DNA of 64,000 bases from NCBI RefSeq assembly GCF_000972845.2, contig NC_040032.1, positions 21,562,248 through 21,626,247 on the forward strand, given 5' to 3'. Below, piece after piece: positions 11,571-24,165 of this stretch (the first letter of the stretch is position 1; every line of letters begins with the position of its first letter). Both the position numbers and the translations under genes were made by a program. This DNA comes from Larimichthys crocea. Its lineage: Eukaryota; Chordata; Actinopteri; Sciaenidae. Under the pieces are notes generated by a model. The model was not told the origin of the DNA, did not search any database, and was given only the letters and a program-made list of their open reading frames with translations.

Positions 11571-11711
11571 TAGTAGTAGAGTTGGAGGCAGAATTTTATT
11601 GCAGATCGAGATGTCAGAGAAAAATTAGATAAGTTGAGAAACAGACAAATATTTACATTTAAATGTACTGAACAGCTTGGGAGTAATTGTGATAGTTTAC
11701 TGACTTGCTAC

Positions 11712-11742
11712 AAGGGAGAATGGAGAGCCTGCATTCTCCCTT
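11712..11742. repeat. Perfect 11-bp hairpin
   Basis: aagggagaatg, a 9-base loop, then cattctccctt. It lies between the arms of the 32-bp inverted repeat, next to the right arm. Confidence 0.85.
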
Positions 11743-11747
11743 CCGCC

Positions 11748-11779
11748 CTACTCTGCCTCGGATTGGCTCTGACCTGGAG
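11748..11779 (-). repeat. 32-bp inverted repeat, right arm
   Basis: Reverse complement of 11539-11570 with two mismatches, 177 bases away. Confidence 0.9.
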
Positions 11780-13875
11780 ACAGTAGGCATTTGAAGTGGG
11801 GGGTTACAAGCATGCAGAGAGTGATTTTTATGCACACTGATTATGTTTTTTATGCATGCGGATTTTGGCACTGAAATGACACCATAGACTCGCTTTCGGG
11901 TCTGTTTTTGTCTGATGACCGTCTCATTCCGGTGTTTTCACAGATAAACCCGACTTTATTTGAACTATGTCAGCCTATGGTTTAATACTAATCTCGGTCC
12001 AATTTAACTGTAACTAACAAACCCATACAGTGGACCAGCGACACTTTATCGGTTTAGTCAACCAGCATGCTGCATCTGATACAACTGGTGGAGTCCTGAG
12101 TCCGTAGATGTGTTTGTCTTGTTACAATCTTGGTTTCAGAACCGTTAAACCCTGACACATGAGTGTTGAAAAGACATGCCAAAGAGCTTTGTCAGCAGGA
12201 AGCTTTTTTTCCCTGTTTTGTTCTGTTGTGGGTAATGCTGTAAGGTACATGCATGGTATTATTACAGTTGTAATAACTAAGCTCTTGGTTTTATCGCATC
12301 ACTGGCTTGACTGATTTTATCAACTTGATCCACAAAGAACTGTAAGTAGCCAAAGAAAAAAAAAAGTCAGCAATTCCCACCGTTACCCTGCCAGGAAGAA
12401 TTAGTGAGTTTGCAAAAGAGATCCAGTGTGAAAGCATCTGCCAGATAGCAGAGAATCAAAGCCTGTTCACAGTTCCTCTGCAGAGCAGCACAAATTAAGT
12501 GAAGGCAACAGAACAAACAGGAATAAGGATAACAACATCCCAGCTGTGTGATCAAACACTCTTTTGGATTTTTAATGATACATGGATAAATGATGAAGCA
12601 AGTGAAAGAACAAAATTATAAAACAGGAAAGAGGCACCTGTGGGTTAGGGATCTTTTTTCTTGACTGTACGTCTATTCCCTTTTGTTTTATGAAACAGTA
12701 GTATTTTAATTCAGATAATCTTTTCCAAAGTATAAACCACATACCACATTGAAACTCTTGGTTTTAAATGGGGGCTCTGAATCATCTCAGTACATTGTGG
12801 AGTGGCACCTACAAAATCAGGCCAATCCGCATAGGAAATCCACACCATTCCTTACCTAACTGTCAGATTTGTACAGGCAAGGCGGAGCTGAGATGGTTAT
12901 GAAGCCCAAGTTTAAGATCACACAGAAGTGCTCACTTGAAAGACAGAAAGCTGAAAAGCAAACACATTTCTTTCTGCACCCCTGAGATGGCCTATCATTT
13001 TAATTCCATTTCATCTTGGTTAAAGTCACATCTCATGGCATGCGGGGAGGCATTTATCTGAATACTCGAGGGGTCTCTCTGATAGGATGATGACAACCAA
13101 AGAAAAATCCACCATCTCACCTCGGTATATATCAACGCTCTGTGATGTTCAGTGCACTCCAGGAGGTATTTTTGTGATCAAGTGGTGTAATTTACTCTCT
13201 GTGTACCCATTTGCACTCAAACCCATCTCATCTACTTCTTAATTTCCTACGTTTCCCAGAGTGACTCCATAACAATGCTCTCAGAAACTAGAACAAAATG
13301 GCAGCAAGATTTAGTTCTTCTCTGCATTCTTCTTACAATTTAAAATGTGACAAAAATATTACTGCATTTTTAGATGGCTGATATATTATATAGATCTCCT
13401 GTGTCCCCTGGGTGACATTTTCATGTCCTGTAACCCAGGCAATGCCAAGCTGATTTTGATCAATCCATACAGTATGTGGATTTTCACAAACCACAGTCCC
13501 CCTCAAGCTCCTCTCTGCCCCTCTACAAACACTCTCATGCTTGGCCCATATCCTCGTTTTTAGCCTTGCATCCATCCAGCGTAAGTAATTACTTACTTCA
13601 TAGCAGGTCTTCAAAGCACAAAGGTCCAACAATGGAATCATCACAGGTGGGAAAAAAGACAGACAGTAATTTACGATAATATTATTTCAAAAAAGGCCAT
13701 CACAGACAATCTATAACGGAAGACCACAGAACAGGGGGGGGATAGGACAATATCCCCATCTTGTCCTATTTTCCTTTTGATATATGCTTGGGTACACAAT
13801 TAATGAGTTTTACTGAAACAAGGAAAAAGTTTGATAGTCAAATGGAAGTACAAATGGGTTCATTTCATTGAGACT
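11780..13875. other. Intergenic stretch, no gene recognised
   Basis: No splice-supported exon or known element was identified. Bases 12990-13090 have balanced composition compared with the AT-rich surroundings, as does much of 13400-13640, but no protein family is apparent. Confidence 0.45.
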
Positions 13876-13889
13876 ATTTTCAAATCTTG

Positions 13890-14190
13890 CTATTAGTGCA
13901 GCATAGCTCAGATTTGAATAAAATAAAAGGCATTGGCAAACAGAAAAGTTTAAGTCTAAACAGAACTGAGAGCTGAAGCAGAAGTTTGTTCCAGATATGT
14001 AGCACATAGGAGATGAATGCTGTTTTCCCATGTATTATTTTGACAATGTGGTTAAAGTAAACTGACCTGTCCGAGACCACGTGAACAGTCTTGGTGGTTT
14101 CAGTACTATTTAGTAGACAGTACAAAGAGCCAAAGACAATGTCAAAGTGACGAAATGAAGTGTCTGAAGTAAAAAGGCATTGTTGCCTCT
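13890..14190 (-). mobile_element. Dispersed repeat copy A (probable LINE coding remnant)
   Basis: Read on the minus strand, the core near 14000-14115 (cacgtggtctcggacaggtc ... acatgggaaaacagcattca ... catatctggaacaaacttct) is homologous to 15740-15850 on the plus strand. It matches a fish repeat I recall whose translation ends like the C-terminus of an L2/Rex-type ORF2 (F-I-S-Y-V-x-x-x-W-N-K-L). The homology is plain to see; the class is inferred. Limits are approximate. Confidence 0.5.
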
Positions 14191-14199
14191 GAGTTAAGT

Positions 14200-15680
14200 C
14201 TAAGTTATTTTTTTTAAAGGTTTTTCCCATAAGATTTTTATGATTTATTATTTTTTTCTTCTAAAATTGACATTATTCCGCTGGTGGCAGAATGAAGTTT
14301 GGGTCAGAAATTTTGGTCTGTCAGTGGCATTCGATGAAGCGCCAAGGAATCACCAAAATCATTATCATCTTCATCTTCTGGGAAACAGAAAAAAATCCAA
14401 CGCAAATTACATGACAAACTGGTTTGTATTTCTGTGAATTAGAGTTTGATAGTTAGTTAGACTTAATTATACTAACACTTACTATACCAGATTCTGTATC
14501 ATCAGACACATCCAAAGCCATCTTCATAGCTATAACATCTGTTGCTGAGCAAGAATAACTGTGAGAACAAACCCTGCAATTCAAAATTGATTTTGGCAAC
14601 AATGAACTGACTGTTTTATCTGCCATATTGGCTTTGTATTATTTTTTTCTTTTTAAATTAAATGCAACTGGAGGACAAAAAAAAAAGGAAAAACTACATT
14701 GGTTTATTAAAAATCCATTCACAGAAGATGCTGAGCTGAGAGTTTTTAGACAATTCATCCCCTAGGCTCTTATCTAAGAGAAAAACAGCATCTCTAAATG
14801 AAGGCTTCTATCCAACACACACGTTTCATTGATATCACGTGATGATGAATTTATATCTGATGTCTGGTGTGTGTGTGTGTAAACTAATATTAGTATAGTT
14901 AGTATAGTATATAAAAAATCTTTAGAGAAAGTGGAGAAAGTTAGTCAGCCAGTAGCACCTCATGGCTACTACTCCAACTGAGCTGTCGGCAGTTGAGTTA
15001 CATTGTGAGTAATGAAGGCACCAAGTTTTGACAAGGAAGAAGAATGTATGGGGGGAAAAAAAGACCATATCTTTGGTTCTGCTGCATTGATTTTGAACTG
15101 TACAGTCTGACAGTGTTTTTTTTTTCCATCTTTTCTTATCAAAAATATCACATATTATCCATCTGTACACAAGATAAGAGAAACCAGCACAATAAAAACA
15201 AATCATACCATATCGTAAAGACAAGCGGCACTAAACCAAACAGTTGCTTGAAAATAAAAGCAACATAACTGATAGCCAACTTTATATATCAAAAATAAAC
15301 TTTAAACTATAAGCAAAAACACTCTTCTTTAAAACTCTAAGGTTAGTGTTTGCTCTGTATAACAACAAGAAGACTTTAGAATGGTCTCTGTCTTCTGCAT
15401 AAAACAGATTCAACAGTTTATTGACATTGTTCTGCTCCTAGTACAATTTTTATGGACACATTTTTCTAATATGTGCTCTATTTATGTTATCTAAATTGAC
15501 AAAAAACATACTGAGCATCAATGTTTCGATGGATAAAGCACTCTCTTAACAATATGTTGCCCATGCTTGATATGTTCTTGGACAGCAAAGGTGTTTGGGG
15601 AATTCCTTACTCCATCTGCCCGTATAGCTGATGAAATTAAAGCGGCATTCATTGTCACAATCTGCATCATTAAATAAAGT
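14200..15680. other. Intergenic AT-rich stretch, no gene recognised
   Basis: Nothing recognisable was found. Open frames of up to 100 codons on both strands (for example 14922-15224 minus) are lysine/phenylalanine-rich products of A/T runs. A short GT run lies at about 14865-14880. Confidence 0.45.
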
Positions 15681-15689
15681 AATTCCACC

Positions 15690-15860
15690 CTCTTCCCCTT
15701 CTAGTCTTCAGATCTTTCCAATGCCTTTTGACTGTAGTATTAAAACTTCCCAAAATGCTCAGGTGGTCTCATCTAGGTCAGCCTACCATCCCCACATTGT
15801 AAAAAACAATGCATGGGATAGCAGCATTCATTTGTGCCACATGGAAACAATACTAACAAT
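15690..15860 (+). mobile_element. Dispersed repeat copy B (probable LINE coding remnant)
   Basis: aggtggtctcatctaggtca, ccacattgtaaaaaacaatg and catgggatagcagcattcat align with the minus strand of 14000-14115 at about three quarters of positions by eye. The 110-codon open frame at 15631-15963 crosses it and is an accident of this remnant. Confidence 0.5.
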
Positions 15861-16990
15861 CCAACATTCACGCCACCTACCCTACACAACCAGCAAACCG
15901 AAAGCAACATTATTATTTATTTTGAGTCGTGTGTCTGTCCACCTCATGAATCGAAATCAATAACTCTCTTTTTAGCTCTGTTTTGGGCTCCACCAGCTCC
16001 TAACTGGTGGCGTATAGATAGTTTGTCAGAGCTTGTCTCAGTAAATGTACTGTAAATTAAATGATGCTAAAAATCTTAGCAATTAGGAAGAAATGTGAGA
16101 TAATTCCCTTTATAACTTCAGCCCTTTGAGCATTTCATATCATAGATAAGACTGATTTACTGTTAATATCAGATCGATTAGTGCATGTTTAGATTTTCTC
16201 AAACTGAATTCTTTCCCATCACTGTATGTGGAGCTCCCTAAGAAATATTGGTTGTGAGTTAAGCTTCAGATTTCATAATGTAAACATGGCCTACTTAGTT
16301 CAGTTTTATCCAGCCTATGAATGTAATTAATTCTTCATCTTCACAGAGGATTTTTTTATTGCCGATATAAAATCAAAAACTAAACCACTCACACAAACAC
16401 ACACAGAGTAACCTTCAGAAGCCTGCTCTATGTTCAGCTGCATGAATCTGTCACATAAAGAAGCATGAAGAGTGAAGAGCCTCTCTAATGTGCCTGCCTT
16501 GCCTCCATTCAGTGTCCCGAAAACCATCCGACTTGTCAGAGTAATTTTCTTCACTTGAAATTAGCTGCTTCTAATAAAAATTTAATTCAGTTATTACAAG
16601 CACAGTAACGCCTCAAGTGCTGCCCCTGAGCCCTGTCTGGCTTATGGAAATGTATCCGCCAGATGCACTTAAGCCTCATGCAAATGGATTTTAATTTGGT
16701 GGAAAATGGTCCTGTTCATTAACGCGACATTACCCGAGCTGGAAATGGAATATGACCATTTGTCTCCACACATTGACATCAGTTCAGTTTGGCTGAAGAA
16801 GGGGGCTGAAGGACGAAGGGGTCGCTCTATTTGACAATACTGTGAAGTCAATAACTGCATTTACTCCAAATGACTTTCTGCAAGAACTTGGTGTAACTGA
16901 GTGTGCCTGAAAGTGCACACTACTGTATATGTTATCCACCACGCTTCTTCCATCGCACACACACAAAACAGGTATCAAAACGTGCAGATC
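15861..16990. other. Gene-free stretch containing an enhancer-like block
   Basis: No exon was seen. Bases 16480-16770 are more balanced in composition, with an exact octamer site at 16678-16685 and several TAAT-type cores. No known mobile element was recognised here. Confidence 0.4.
16678..16685 (+). promoter_or_regulatory. Octamer (POU-factor) site
   Basis: Exact atgcaaat, the binding site of Oct/POU transcription factors, followed closely by ttttaattt, a homeodomain-type core. A single 8-mer is weak evidence; the surrounding sequence makes it a candidate only. Confidence 0.3.
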
Positions 16991-16995
16991 GGCCA

Positions 16996-17350
16996 GGAAG
17001 GAAGGAGGAAAGGAAGGAAGGAAGGAAGGAAGGAAGGAAGGAAAAAAGCGACGGAAGGAAGGAGGGAAGGAAGTAAGGAAGGAAGGAAAAAATGACGAAA
17101 GGAAGGAAGGAAGGAAGGAAGGAAGGAAGGATGGAAGGACGGAAGGAAGAAAGGAAAAAAAAAACAAATGGAAGGAAGGAAGGAAGGAAGGAAGGAAGGA
17201 AGGAAGGAAGGAAGGAGGAAAAACGATGAAAGGAAGGAGGGAAGGAAGGAAAAAATAACAAAAGGAAGGAATGAAGGAAGAAAGGAAAAAAAAACAGCAG
17301 AAGGAAGGAAGGAAGGAAGGAAAAAAAACACACACAGACAGACAGACAAG
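16996..17350. repeat. Imperfect (GGAA)n array with short (GACA) tail
   Basis: About 330 bases of GGAA units broken by AAAAA runs and single changes, running into cacacacagacagacagaca. Long open frames on both strands here (up to 198 codons, F-L-P-S repeats on the minus strand) are repeat products, not genes. Confidence 0.95.
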
Positions 17351-20300
17351 GCAGAGACATTGAAAAGGCAATGATGACAAAGCTTGTTGTATTAATACTG
17401 AATTTACTGAGCAGTGTCAGTAATAATGTATTGGGGCGACGGTGCCAGAGTCAGGCACACTCAAAATTTCTTCAGAAATGTTCTAGTTTCCTCTATTCTA
17501 ACTGCTCCAGTAATGGCCTGAAATCTATTGCAGAAGGAAACTGTGACTGATGAAAGTTAAATTTCCCAGGAGTAACCACAACAGCATGTGAACTTGTATC
17601 AGGATGCATCTGATGTGTTGTTGTAGAGAAAAAACAGTGCATGTTGGAATGTTTGTTGATTATTTCTGAGCTTTAAAAAAAAAAAAATGTCCACATAGGT
17701 GCAAGTAGATGTATCTCATGACAGTCTGACAGCTTTTTCATAATCTGTCACATCGAGGCTTTTCTTTCCATAAACTGTAAGTGTTTACAAATATACAAAC
17801 AGCTCACAGCACAAGCTGTCTTCTGTTTTAACACTCTGAAATATTAAATATTAGCACTAGTTCTCATGAATTTAAAATGGATTCTCACATCGGCACTGCC
17901 TTTCCAAGAGATGTCGGCATGTTTAGTGAGGAAGGGGCTCAGCGACCCAGTGAGAGATCATTACTGTAACCTGATTCAGTCAATGTGTGTGTCCTGTTCA
18001 AGTGTACTCAAGCAAGCCACTAACCCAATAGAATTATTCATTGCCAGCACGGAAATCAAAGTATAGCAGGTTGGTTCTTAGCTACACACTCCAGCTTCTG
18101 TGCCAATCACTCCAAGAAATGTACATTGCGTCAAAACACCTATATATGTATGATAACATATTCTGATCACAAAAAGTCTAACACACACACTCACTGTCAG
18201 TGGACACATGGTCTCTTGGGAGAAAGAAAATGACATCATTGACATATTTCGTCATAAAATAAGATAAATGACATTAAATAACTTAGGTACACTTTCACAT
18301 AGATTAAAAGCTAAAATATATATTTCAGAAATTAATAAATTAATGATTGATGAATTTCATTTCATCACAGTCCAGTTAGTTTCACATCTTCAGGTGGAAA
18401 TCTGCTACCCCTAAATTTAGATCACATAACACAGTGAGATAACAACGATCTTATTAGGTCATTATATGTCAGACTGTGAGAGACTAAGAAAAAGACTTGG
18501 TTGAATGCCTGGTAACTCTTGACGTTTTCACTCCTAACTTTTTCAGAAATAACAGATTAGCCATATGTTTCAAGCTATGATGCTGTAGATACTGTGGTCA
18601 AATTAGCAATAATTAACATGCAATATCCCGGGAGAATTTAAAAATAAACCTTCATATGTAACATTTAACATTTCGTAACATAATGAACATAATAATGTAC
18701 CTTAGGAACTTATGTTATATAAGTTGAAAATAAGTCAGTCCTGACTTTGGTCTCATCGCCTACAAACAAAGGTCTCCTGGGTGTGTTTGTCTGATCCATC
18801 CATCCTGGCTGAGCACCATCTCACCAGACAGATATCTGCTGGGATTGTAAACTGCCTACTGTGGAGCCAGACCAGCAAGTACTGGAGGAGGATTTTGAAT
18901 TGTATTCTGAAAACAGTAGATAGCTGTGCTAGATAGGTTAGTGCTTCTGCTGCTGAATATGTCTCTGCATATCATGTGAGCAGTTGGAGGGTTTGTGGTA
19001 TCCTTCCAAAAGGGAAGCATGAAGATTGCCCAAATCATGGGTCTCATGTGCTCAGGTGGTCTCTCCAAAGACCACCTGAAAAAGAGAACTGCAATAGTCT
19101 GTGCTACTCATAACAAATGCATGCATTGGTTTCTCTGATACAGAGTTGGACATAGTGTCTTATTGTTTTTTTAATATTTCTTCATGCTATTATCAATTAA
19201 TACTTCTTAGTTGCATTACCTGCTTTAATCCTTATTAATATTTGTCTCGTATTACGTTTATTGTTACATATCAATATACCAAAGCATGATTCTAAATAAA
19301 AATTTGTAAGAAAGTCTTTGATTTTGGAAATGTTTCTGAAATATATAAAGGCACCCTTGGTAATACTGTTGATATACTGATTAAAACTGAGGTCACCACT
19401 CACGGTTACGCTACTAGGTTTTAATATGTGTACTTGTTTTTAGTGATCTAGGTACCCACAGATCAGCCTGTCTCTATGCTTTTAGCACCCACAACCAGGC
19501 ATTATAATATGCATTGCATTCTCACACTTTTGTAGAGCACTACACTGGGGTTTTTGAAGGTAAGTGCCTGGGCCTGGGCCTCATGTGGAGGTAAGATTAT
19601 TCTATCAACCTGTGTTGATGTATGGTGTCTTCGCTCCTGTGCACCCTTGATCAGAAAAATGGGTTTTCACACCAAGCTAATAAATTTTATCTTGCTGTGA
19701 TGAATCGACCTGTAGAAAACAAAGGTTCCAAGTTCTTATTTTTTTTCCAATCTTTTAAACTCACACAAGACTATTTCAAACTCCTTGAGTTTCATTGTAA
19801 TGCAGTCAGTTGCATTAATTATTATCCGTCAGTAGTAATGAGTACATGCGTTGGTGGATGACCGGCATGGGTGAAGGATGCTACAGAGTGAACACTGGAA
19901 GCAGCCTCTTCACTTTTACTCTCTTGTATTGTCAGAGAGGCATTGTGGTCTTCTAAGCCACTTAAATTGATGAAATATCTTTTTTTTTTCAGACTTGAAT
20001 ATGTGCCCATGTAATACAAAAAAAAAGACAACAAGTTACATTCATGCTTTCCATGTCTGTCACTGAATAGATCCTGAAGTTCATGAAATGTTCGAAAATA
20101 ACATGTAAAGCTCTTATTACAATAAATGACTGGTGTGGGAAGACTTTCACAGTGTTATTTCCATTGAACTGTATTCAAGTGTAATCTGCCAGAATTCAAA
20201 AGTAACACTAATCAAGATGCAAACATAATCAAATATAAATCAATCCAAATAAATCTCAAAACAAAACGATATATGTACAAGCTATAGACACAGGACCGTC

Positions 20301-21214
20301 AAGCCTCTGATTGCCTTGTGTTTGTTTAATTCTGAGTGGTGAATTGTCTCTGGACCCAAAGTTCATAAAGTACATAAGTATGACCTCGTATCTATCACTT
20401 AGAGTTTTGGGACTATTTGGATCGATATTTGTTCAGACATGGTTAATAACCACTTGTTCATTTTCGGGAGGAGAGCTGTGGTCATGCCGACACAGGATCT
20501 GATTTTACACCTCACAGGTACTGCAGAGGAGAGAGCTCTGCTCCCTATTGACAAGAATCTGTGTTATATCAAGCTGCCTGACGGATTTCTCTGTTCTGTC
20601 AAGCCCCAAAGAGGGAAAAGGCTTTTGCTAAGTTTCAATCTGGTTTGAAAAAGAACACCTCAAAAGTGACATGGTCGTTTTAATCATGGATGTGTGAAGA
20701 GAACCTGAGACAGGGGTCCTTTGATTCCTATGAAAGACCCAATTTCTTGGTCTAAAATTACCCATATTGTCATCGTGCGGCTAATGGAGTGCAGTAAAGT
20801 TTTCCCATGGCTGAGCTCCTACATCTTTACATTTAATAATTTAAATAAATCTTTTTATAATAATTGTGCTTTCATTTAATTAGGATTTTGAATGCAAGAC
20901 ATTTTTTGCAGCTGACTTTTTAGACGGTTTACTGCCGGTGGAGCATTTAGGTGCAGTGGGAAGTTCTAAATGTCCATGTCTATTTGAGAGCTTCAAAAGG
21001 AAACTTTTTTTTTTACCAAGTTTTGCGGTCCAGTATTAAGTGATAATGCTACAGCCAGCAGCGTTAAAATGGGCTGCAATGCAACCATCATGCACACTGA
21101 AAATGTACGTTCGGTCACCATTGAGTCTTGCTTATTATTTCTCCTGATAGATACAAGTTGACATAATGGAAAGGGCAGCACAGAGATTAGAAAGATTAAT
21201 TATCTGGAGACTTA
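17351..21214. other. Intergenic stretch, no gene recognised
   Basis: No exon or classifiable element was found apart from the hairpin at 19052. Bases 18740-19080 have a mixed composition and may be an old element, but I cannot place it. The rest is AT-rich. Confidence 0.45.
19052..19079. repeat. Perfect 11-bp hairpin
   Basis: tcaggtggtct, loop ctccaa, agaccacctga. Confidence 0.85.
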
Positions 21215-21345
21215 CCATAACCATAACCACAACTTTCTAAAGCATAACTCTACCCTAACCTTAAGAGACTTTTGTTTGTCCCCAAAAGGAAGGTGTGTCC
21301 CGACAATTTAACTGTGTGCAGAGACTTAGGTCCCCACATAAATAA
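21215..21345 (+). repeat. Degenerate 'taaccctaacc ... gtccccac' fish repeat
   Basis: Bases 21217-21262 carry degenerate telomere-like units (ccataaccataaccac, ctaccctaacc). They are followed by gtttgtccccaaaagg and ttaggtccccacataaataa. This combination recalls a common fish repeat with CCTAACC units next to GTCCCCAC units. It is not a true interstitial telomere, as there is no run of exact TTAGGG. Confidence 0.45.
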
Positions 21346-21977
21346 TACATGTCCACACACACATAGACCAACACAAATGTGTAATCTCAATCAAACAGGA
21401 AGATACACATTCAAACTGTGGTGCACACACCTTAGTACGGTGCATGAATATTGTATTGTGTCGACAGTACCAACCCACTCACACTCACTCACTCATACAC
21501 TCGATTATCTTGCATAAATAATAGACTGGAGCTGAACGTAAACACAGTCTGCCGGTTTTGCTAAACTTAAAAAGAAGCTGCGAGCGAGGAGAAAGTGACT
21601 AAATAATAAATGAGGAAAAGCTTCTTGTTTTTCAGCTCGAGATATTCGGTTGCTGCAAATTCCAGTGAATCTGGATCTTGAAATATATTAGAGCTGGGAG
21701 AAGCAAGCAGTACTGTATCATAGACATCATGGAAGAAAATATCACATTTTGAAGCTTCTTTTTCTTTTTCTTTCTTTGAATCACTGTGCGACAACCATTT
21801 CACCCTTCAATGACCTCTTGAAATAAGATCATATGATTGATTTACTTTTAATTTTGGACAATAGGACAACTGCACATCAGAGACATTTAAGAGTCAAAGA
21901 GGACTGTCAGAAATCCTTTGCTATTAAATACAACCAATTCCCATTGAAGTTTTTCCTGCTTTTGAAAACTAACTTCA

Positions 21978-22275
21978 GTGTGTAGGATTTAGTGGCATCT
22001 AGCAATGAGGCTTCATATTACTTCCAACTGAATACCACTTCTCTTAGCATGTGTGAAAAACCAAAGTGGCTGTGAAACTCCTTATCGTGTTTGGTTTGTT
22101 CAATCTGAGCTACTGTAGAAACATGGCAGTGCACCATGGCAGACTCCATGGAGGAGGCTCTCTTTGTAGATATACGGTGCTCAATCGAAGATACACAGTG
22201 AAAACCTCATGATTCTAACGTAAACAGGATTATAAACTAATGAAAAGATATGATAATATTCAATTTCGCCTATTC
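21978..22275 (+). mobile_element. 'GTGTAGGATTTAGTG' fish repeat, copy 1
   Basis: gtgtgtaggatttagtggca, ctgagctactgtagaaacat and catggcagactccatgg match in order a widespread fish interspersed element that I recall as typically near 300 bp. It has no coding capacity and is non-autonomous. Class not asserted. Confidence 0.75.
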
Positions 22276-24090
22276 AGAGGTGGAGTTTGTAGCCTTAACG
22301 CCTGGCATGACATGGGGTCTGCTCCCTGTCAGCATTCCCCCAGGCCCCCGGTCTAAAAAACCTCCCCTTTCCCTGTGGTCAAAAACATCTGTGTTACAAA
22401 CACACCAGTGATCTGAACTCACAGTCCGGGCAGCCTTGCCAGACATCAGCGGCTATAGTTAGCAGCGTTTACAGTCCATCAGGAAACTCTATAAATCACA
22501 GAGAGTTGAGGCGGATCAGCCAGAGGACTTCAGAGAGAAAACTACAAAACATTTTCTCCACAAAATGTGATACAGTTTCACCACATCAATGAAATAGTTG
22601 GTGGTGTGTTACTCCGTGCCTTAAAGCATTACATACTTCTCATGGGAGATCAAAGTTAGATTCAGAGTTAGATGAGACGTAGAATAACAGAGACACCTTT
22701 TACCAAATTCATTTAGCATAACAACTATTTAAAATCTGTCACTTTTAAAGATCTGATTTGTCTATGGTCTGAACAAAGCCTATGTTTATCACTCATCAAT
22801 TACCGGAGCCAGAAAAAAATACATTTACTATAAGCTAACACATTGGCTTAGTATGAAAACAGCCCTCTACTGGAATATCGGATCAATAACTATTATTACA
22901 ATAACTAAATTCCTTTTGAAACAAAAACATATCGACTTGTAAGGTTTTTCTGTTGAGCCATGTTTTAAAGAAAATGCATCATTAATCATCTACTCCACCC
23001 AAAACCAAGTACATCAAACGTTATGGAAAAGTACTTAAAGTGCCACATCCACATCTACAGCAAAGTCCATTAAGCATCTGTCTGTCTGTATCATGCTCCT
23101 TTTCATCACTGTTTTTCAAAAGTGTGATTACTTATTTCCTCAGTGTCTTGATCTACACTGACCAATGTAATCTTTTGATAAAGCTTCTATGTGGACATTG
23201 GAGTAAATATGCTCAGTGATCTGCTGGAAGAAGCATAGTATTTATACTAACAGGGATAAGAGGTACGATGAAAGAACAAAAGCAATATAAGCTTATATAT
23301 ATATAATTAGTTTGGGACCCAGAGGTTGCTGCTTTACTTCTATGAACAAAGAAGAGGGTAAAGAAGAAAGGAACTATTCTTTTTCTTTCTTTTTTTTTTT
23401 TTTACATGTCAGTAAGAAAGCCTTGAAGCAGCAGCAGATTATGAGCCCCACCACCACCCAAAAAAAAAGCCCCAAAGACTCTGCAGCAGAATGTGCCTTC
23501 AGGGATAATGATGCAGCATCATATCATTTTGTTTCCTGCTTCGCACTCTACACAGTGTGTGTGTGTGTGCGTGTGTGTGTGTTTGTATGCCTGCAGGCAA
23601 GGCCATGCAAAGAGGAAGGGGCCATGGGAGTCATTTGTAAGTGTGGGTGATGATCTCTGTGGCGTTATTTGTGCGTTTTACACACAAAACTATTCCGATT
23701 ATATGAACACATTTTTTTTCTTTGTGGCCATGGTATAGAATAAAATCCCAGTGGCATTGCGCTCGAAATGAAACTTGATACATAAAGTGTTCTTGAGTTC
23801 GAGTATGGATGGGAGACTATTTGCATCTAGGTCTAAGGTCATGTGCAACATCTTTTATGAAGAATAGAACGGTTTTACAAAGACACACTCCCTCCTTTGT
23901 ACCTCCCAGGTCCTTTGTTATTGTGCTTTTTTGTCAATTATAGGAGTAAATGATTTACGCTGCAGTTTACAAACACATGTTTTCCCTATACATAAACCCT
24001 TGTTATTATATGACAGAAGCTCCTACTTAGCTCATGTGATGAATCAGACTCTGTGCTGATTACTACTGAGATGTGGTAAGCTGCAGCATC
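22276..24090. other. Intergenic stretch, no gene recognised
   Basis: No coding exon was recognised. It contains a TA-rich run near 23296 and the GT repeat at 23555. Confidence 0.45.
23555..23582. repeat. (GT)n microsatellite
   Basis: gt dinucleotide run with one gc interruption. Cysteine/valine-rich open frames crossing it are artefacts. Confidence 0.9.
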
Positions 24091-24165
24091 TGTAGATATA
24101 AAAGCTTCATTCTAAGTGACAAAAGCATAATGACTCATTTTCAGGTGATTATACAATAAGAGTTA
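24091..24165 (+). mobile_element. 'GTGTAGGATTTAGTG' fish repeat, copy 2 (3' fragment)
   Basis: tgtagatataaaagcttcat, ttctaagtgacaaaagcata and ttttcaggtgattatacaat match the last third of the same family as 21978-22275; the 5' part is missing. Confidence 0.65.

Noticed and set aside
16996..17350. CRISPR-like regular repeats
   Set aside because: The short GGAA units have no unique spacers; this is a vertebrate microsatellite.
16784..17380. 198-codon minus-strand open frame and several partners across 16.9-17.4 kb
   Set aside because: They are translations of the GGAA/TTCC array (F-L-P-S and G-R-K-E runs), with no domain.
21217..21262. Interstitial telomere
   Set aside because: Units vary (ccataa, ccacaa, ccctaa), with no run of exact TTAGGG; better explained by a dispersed fish repeat.
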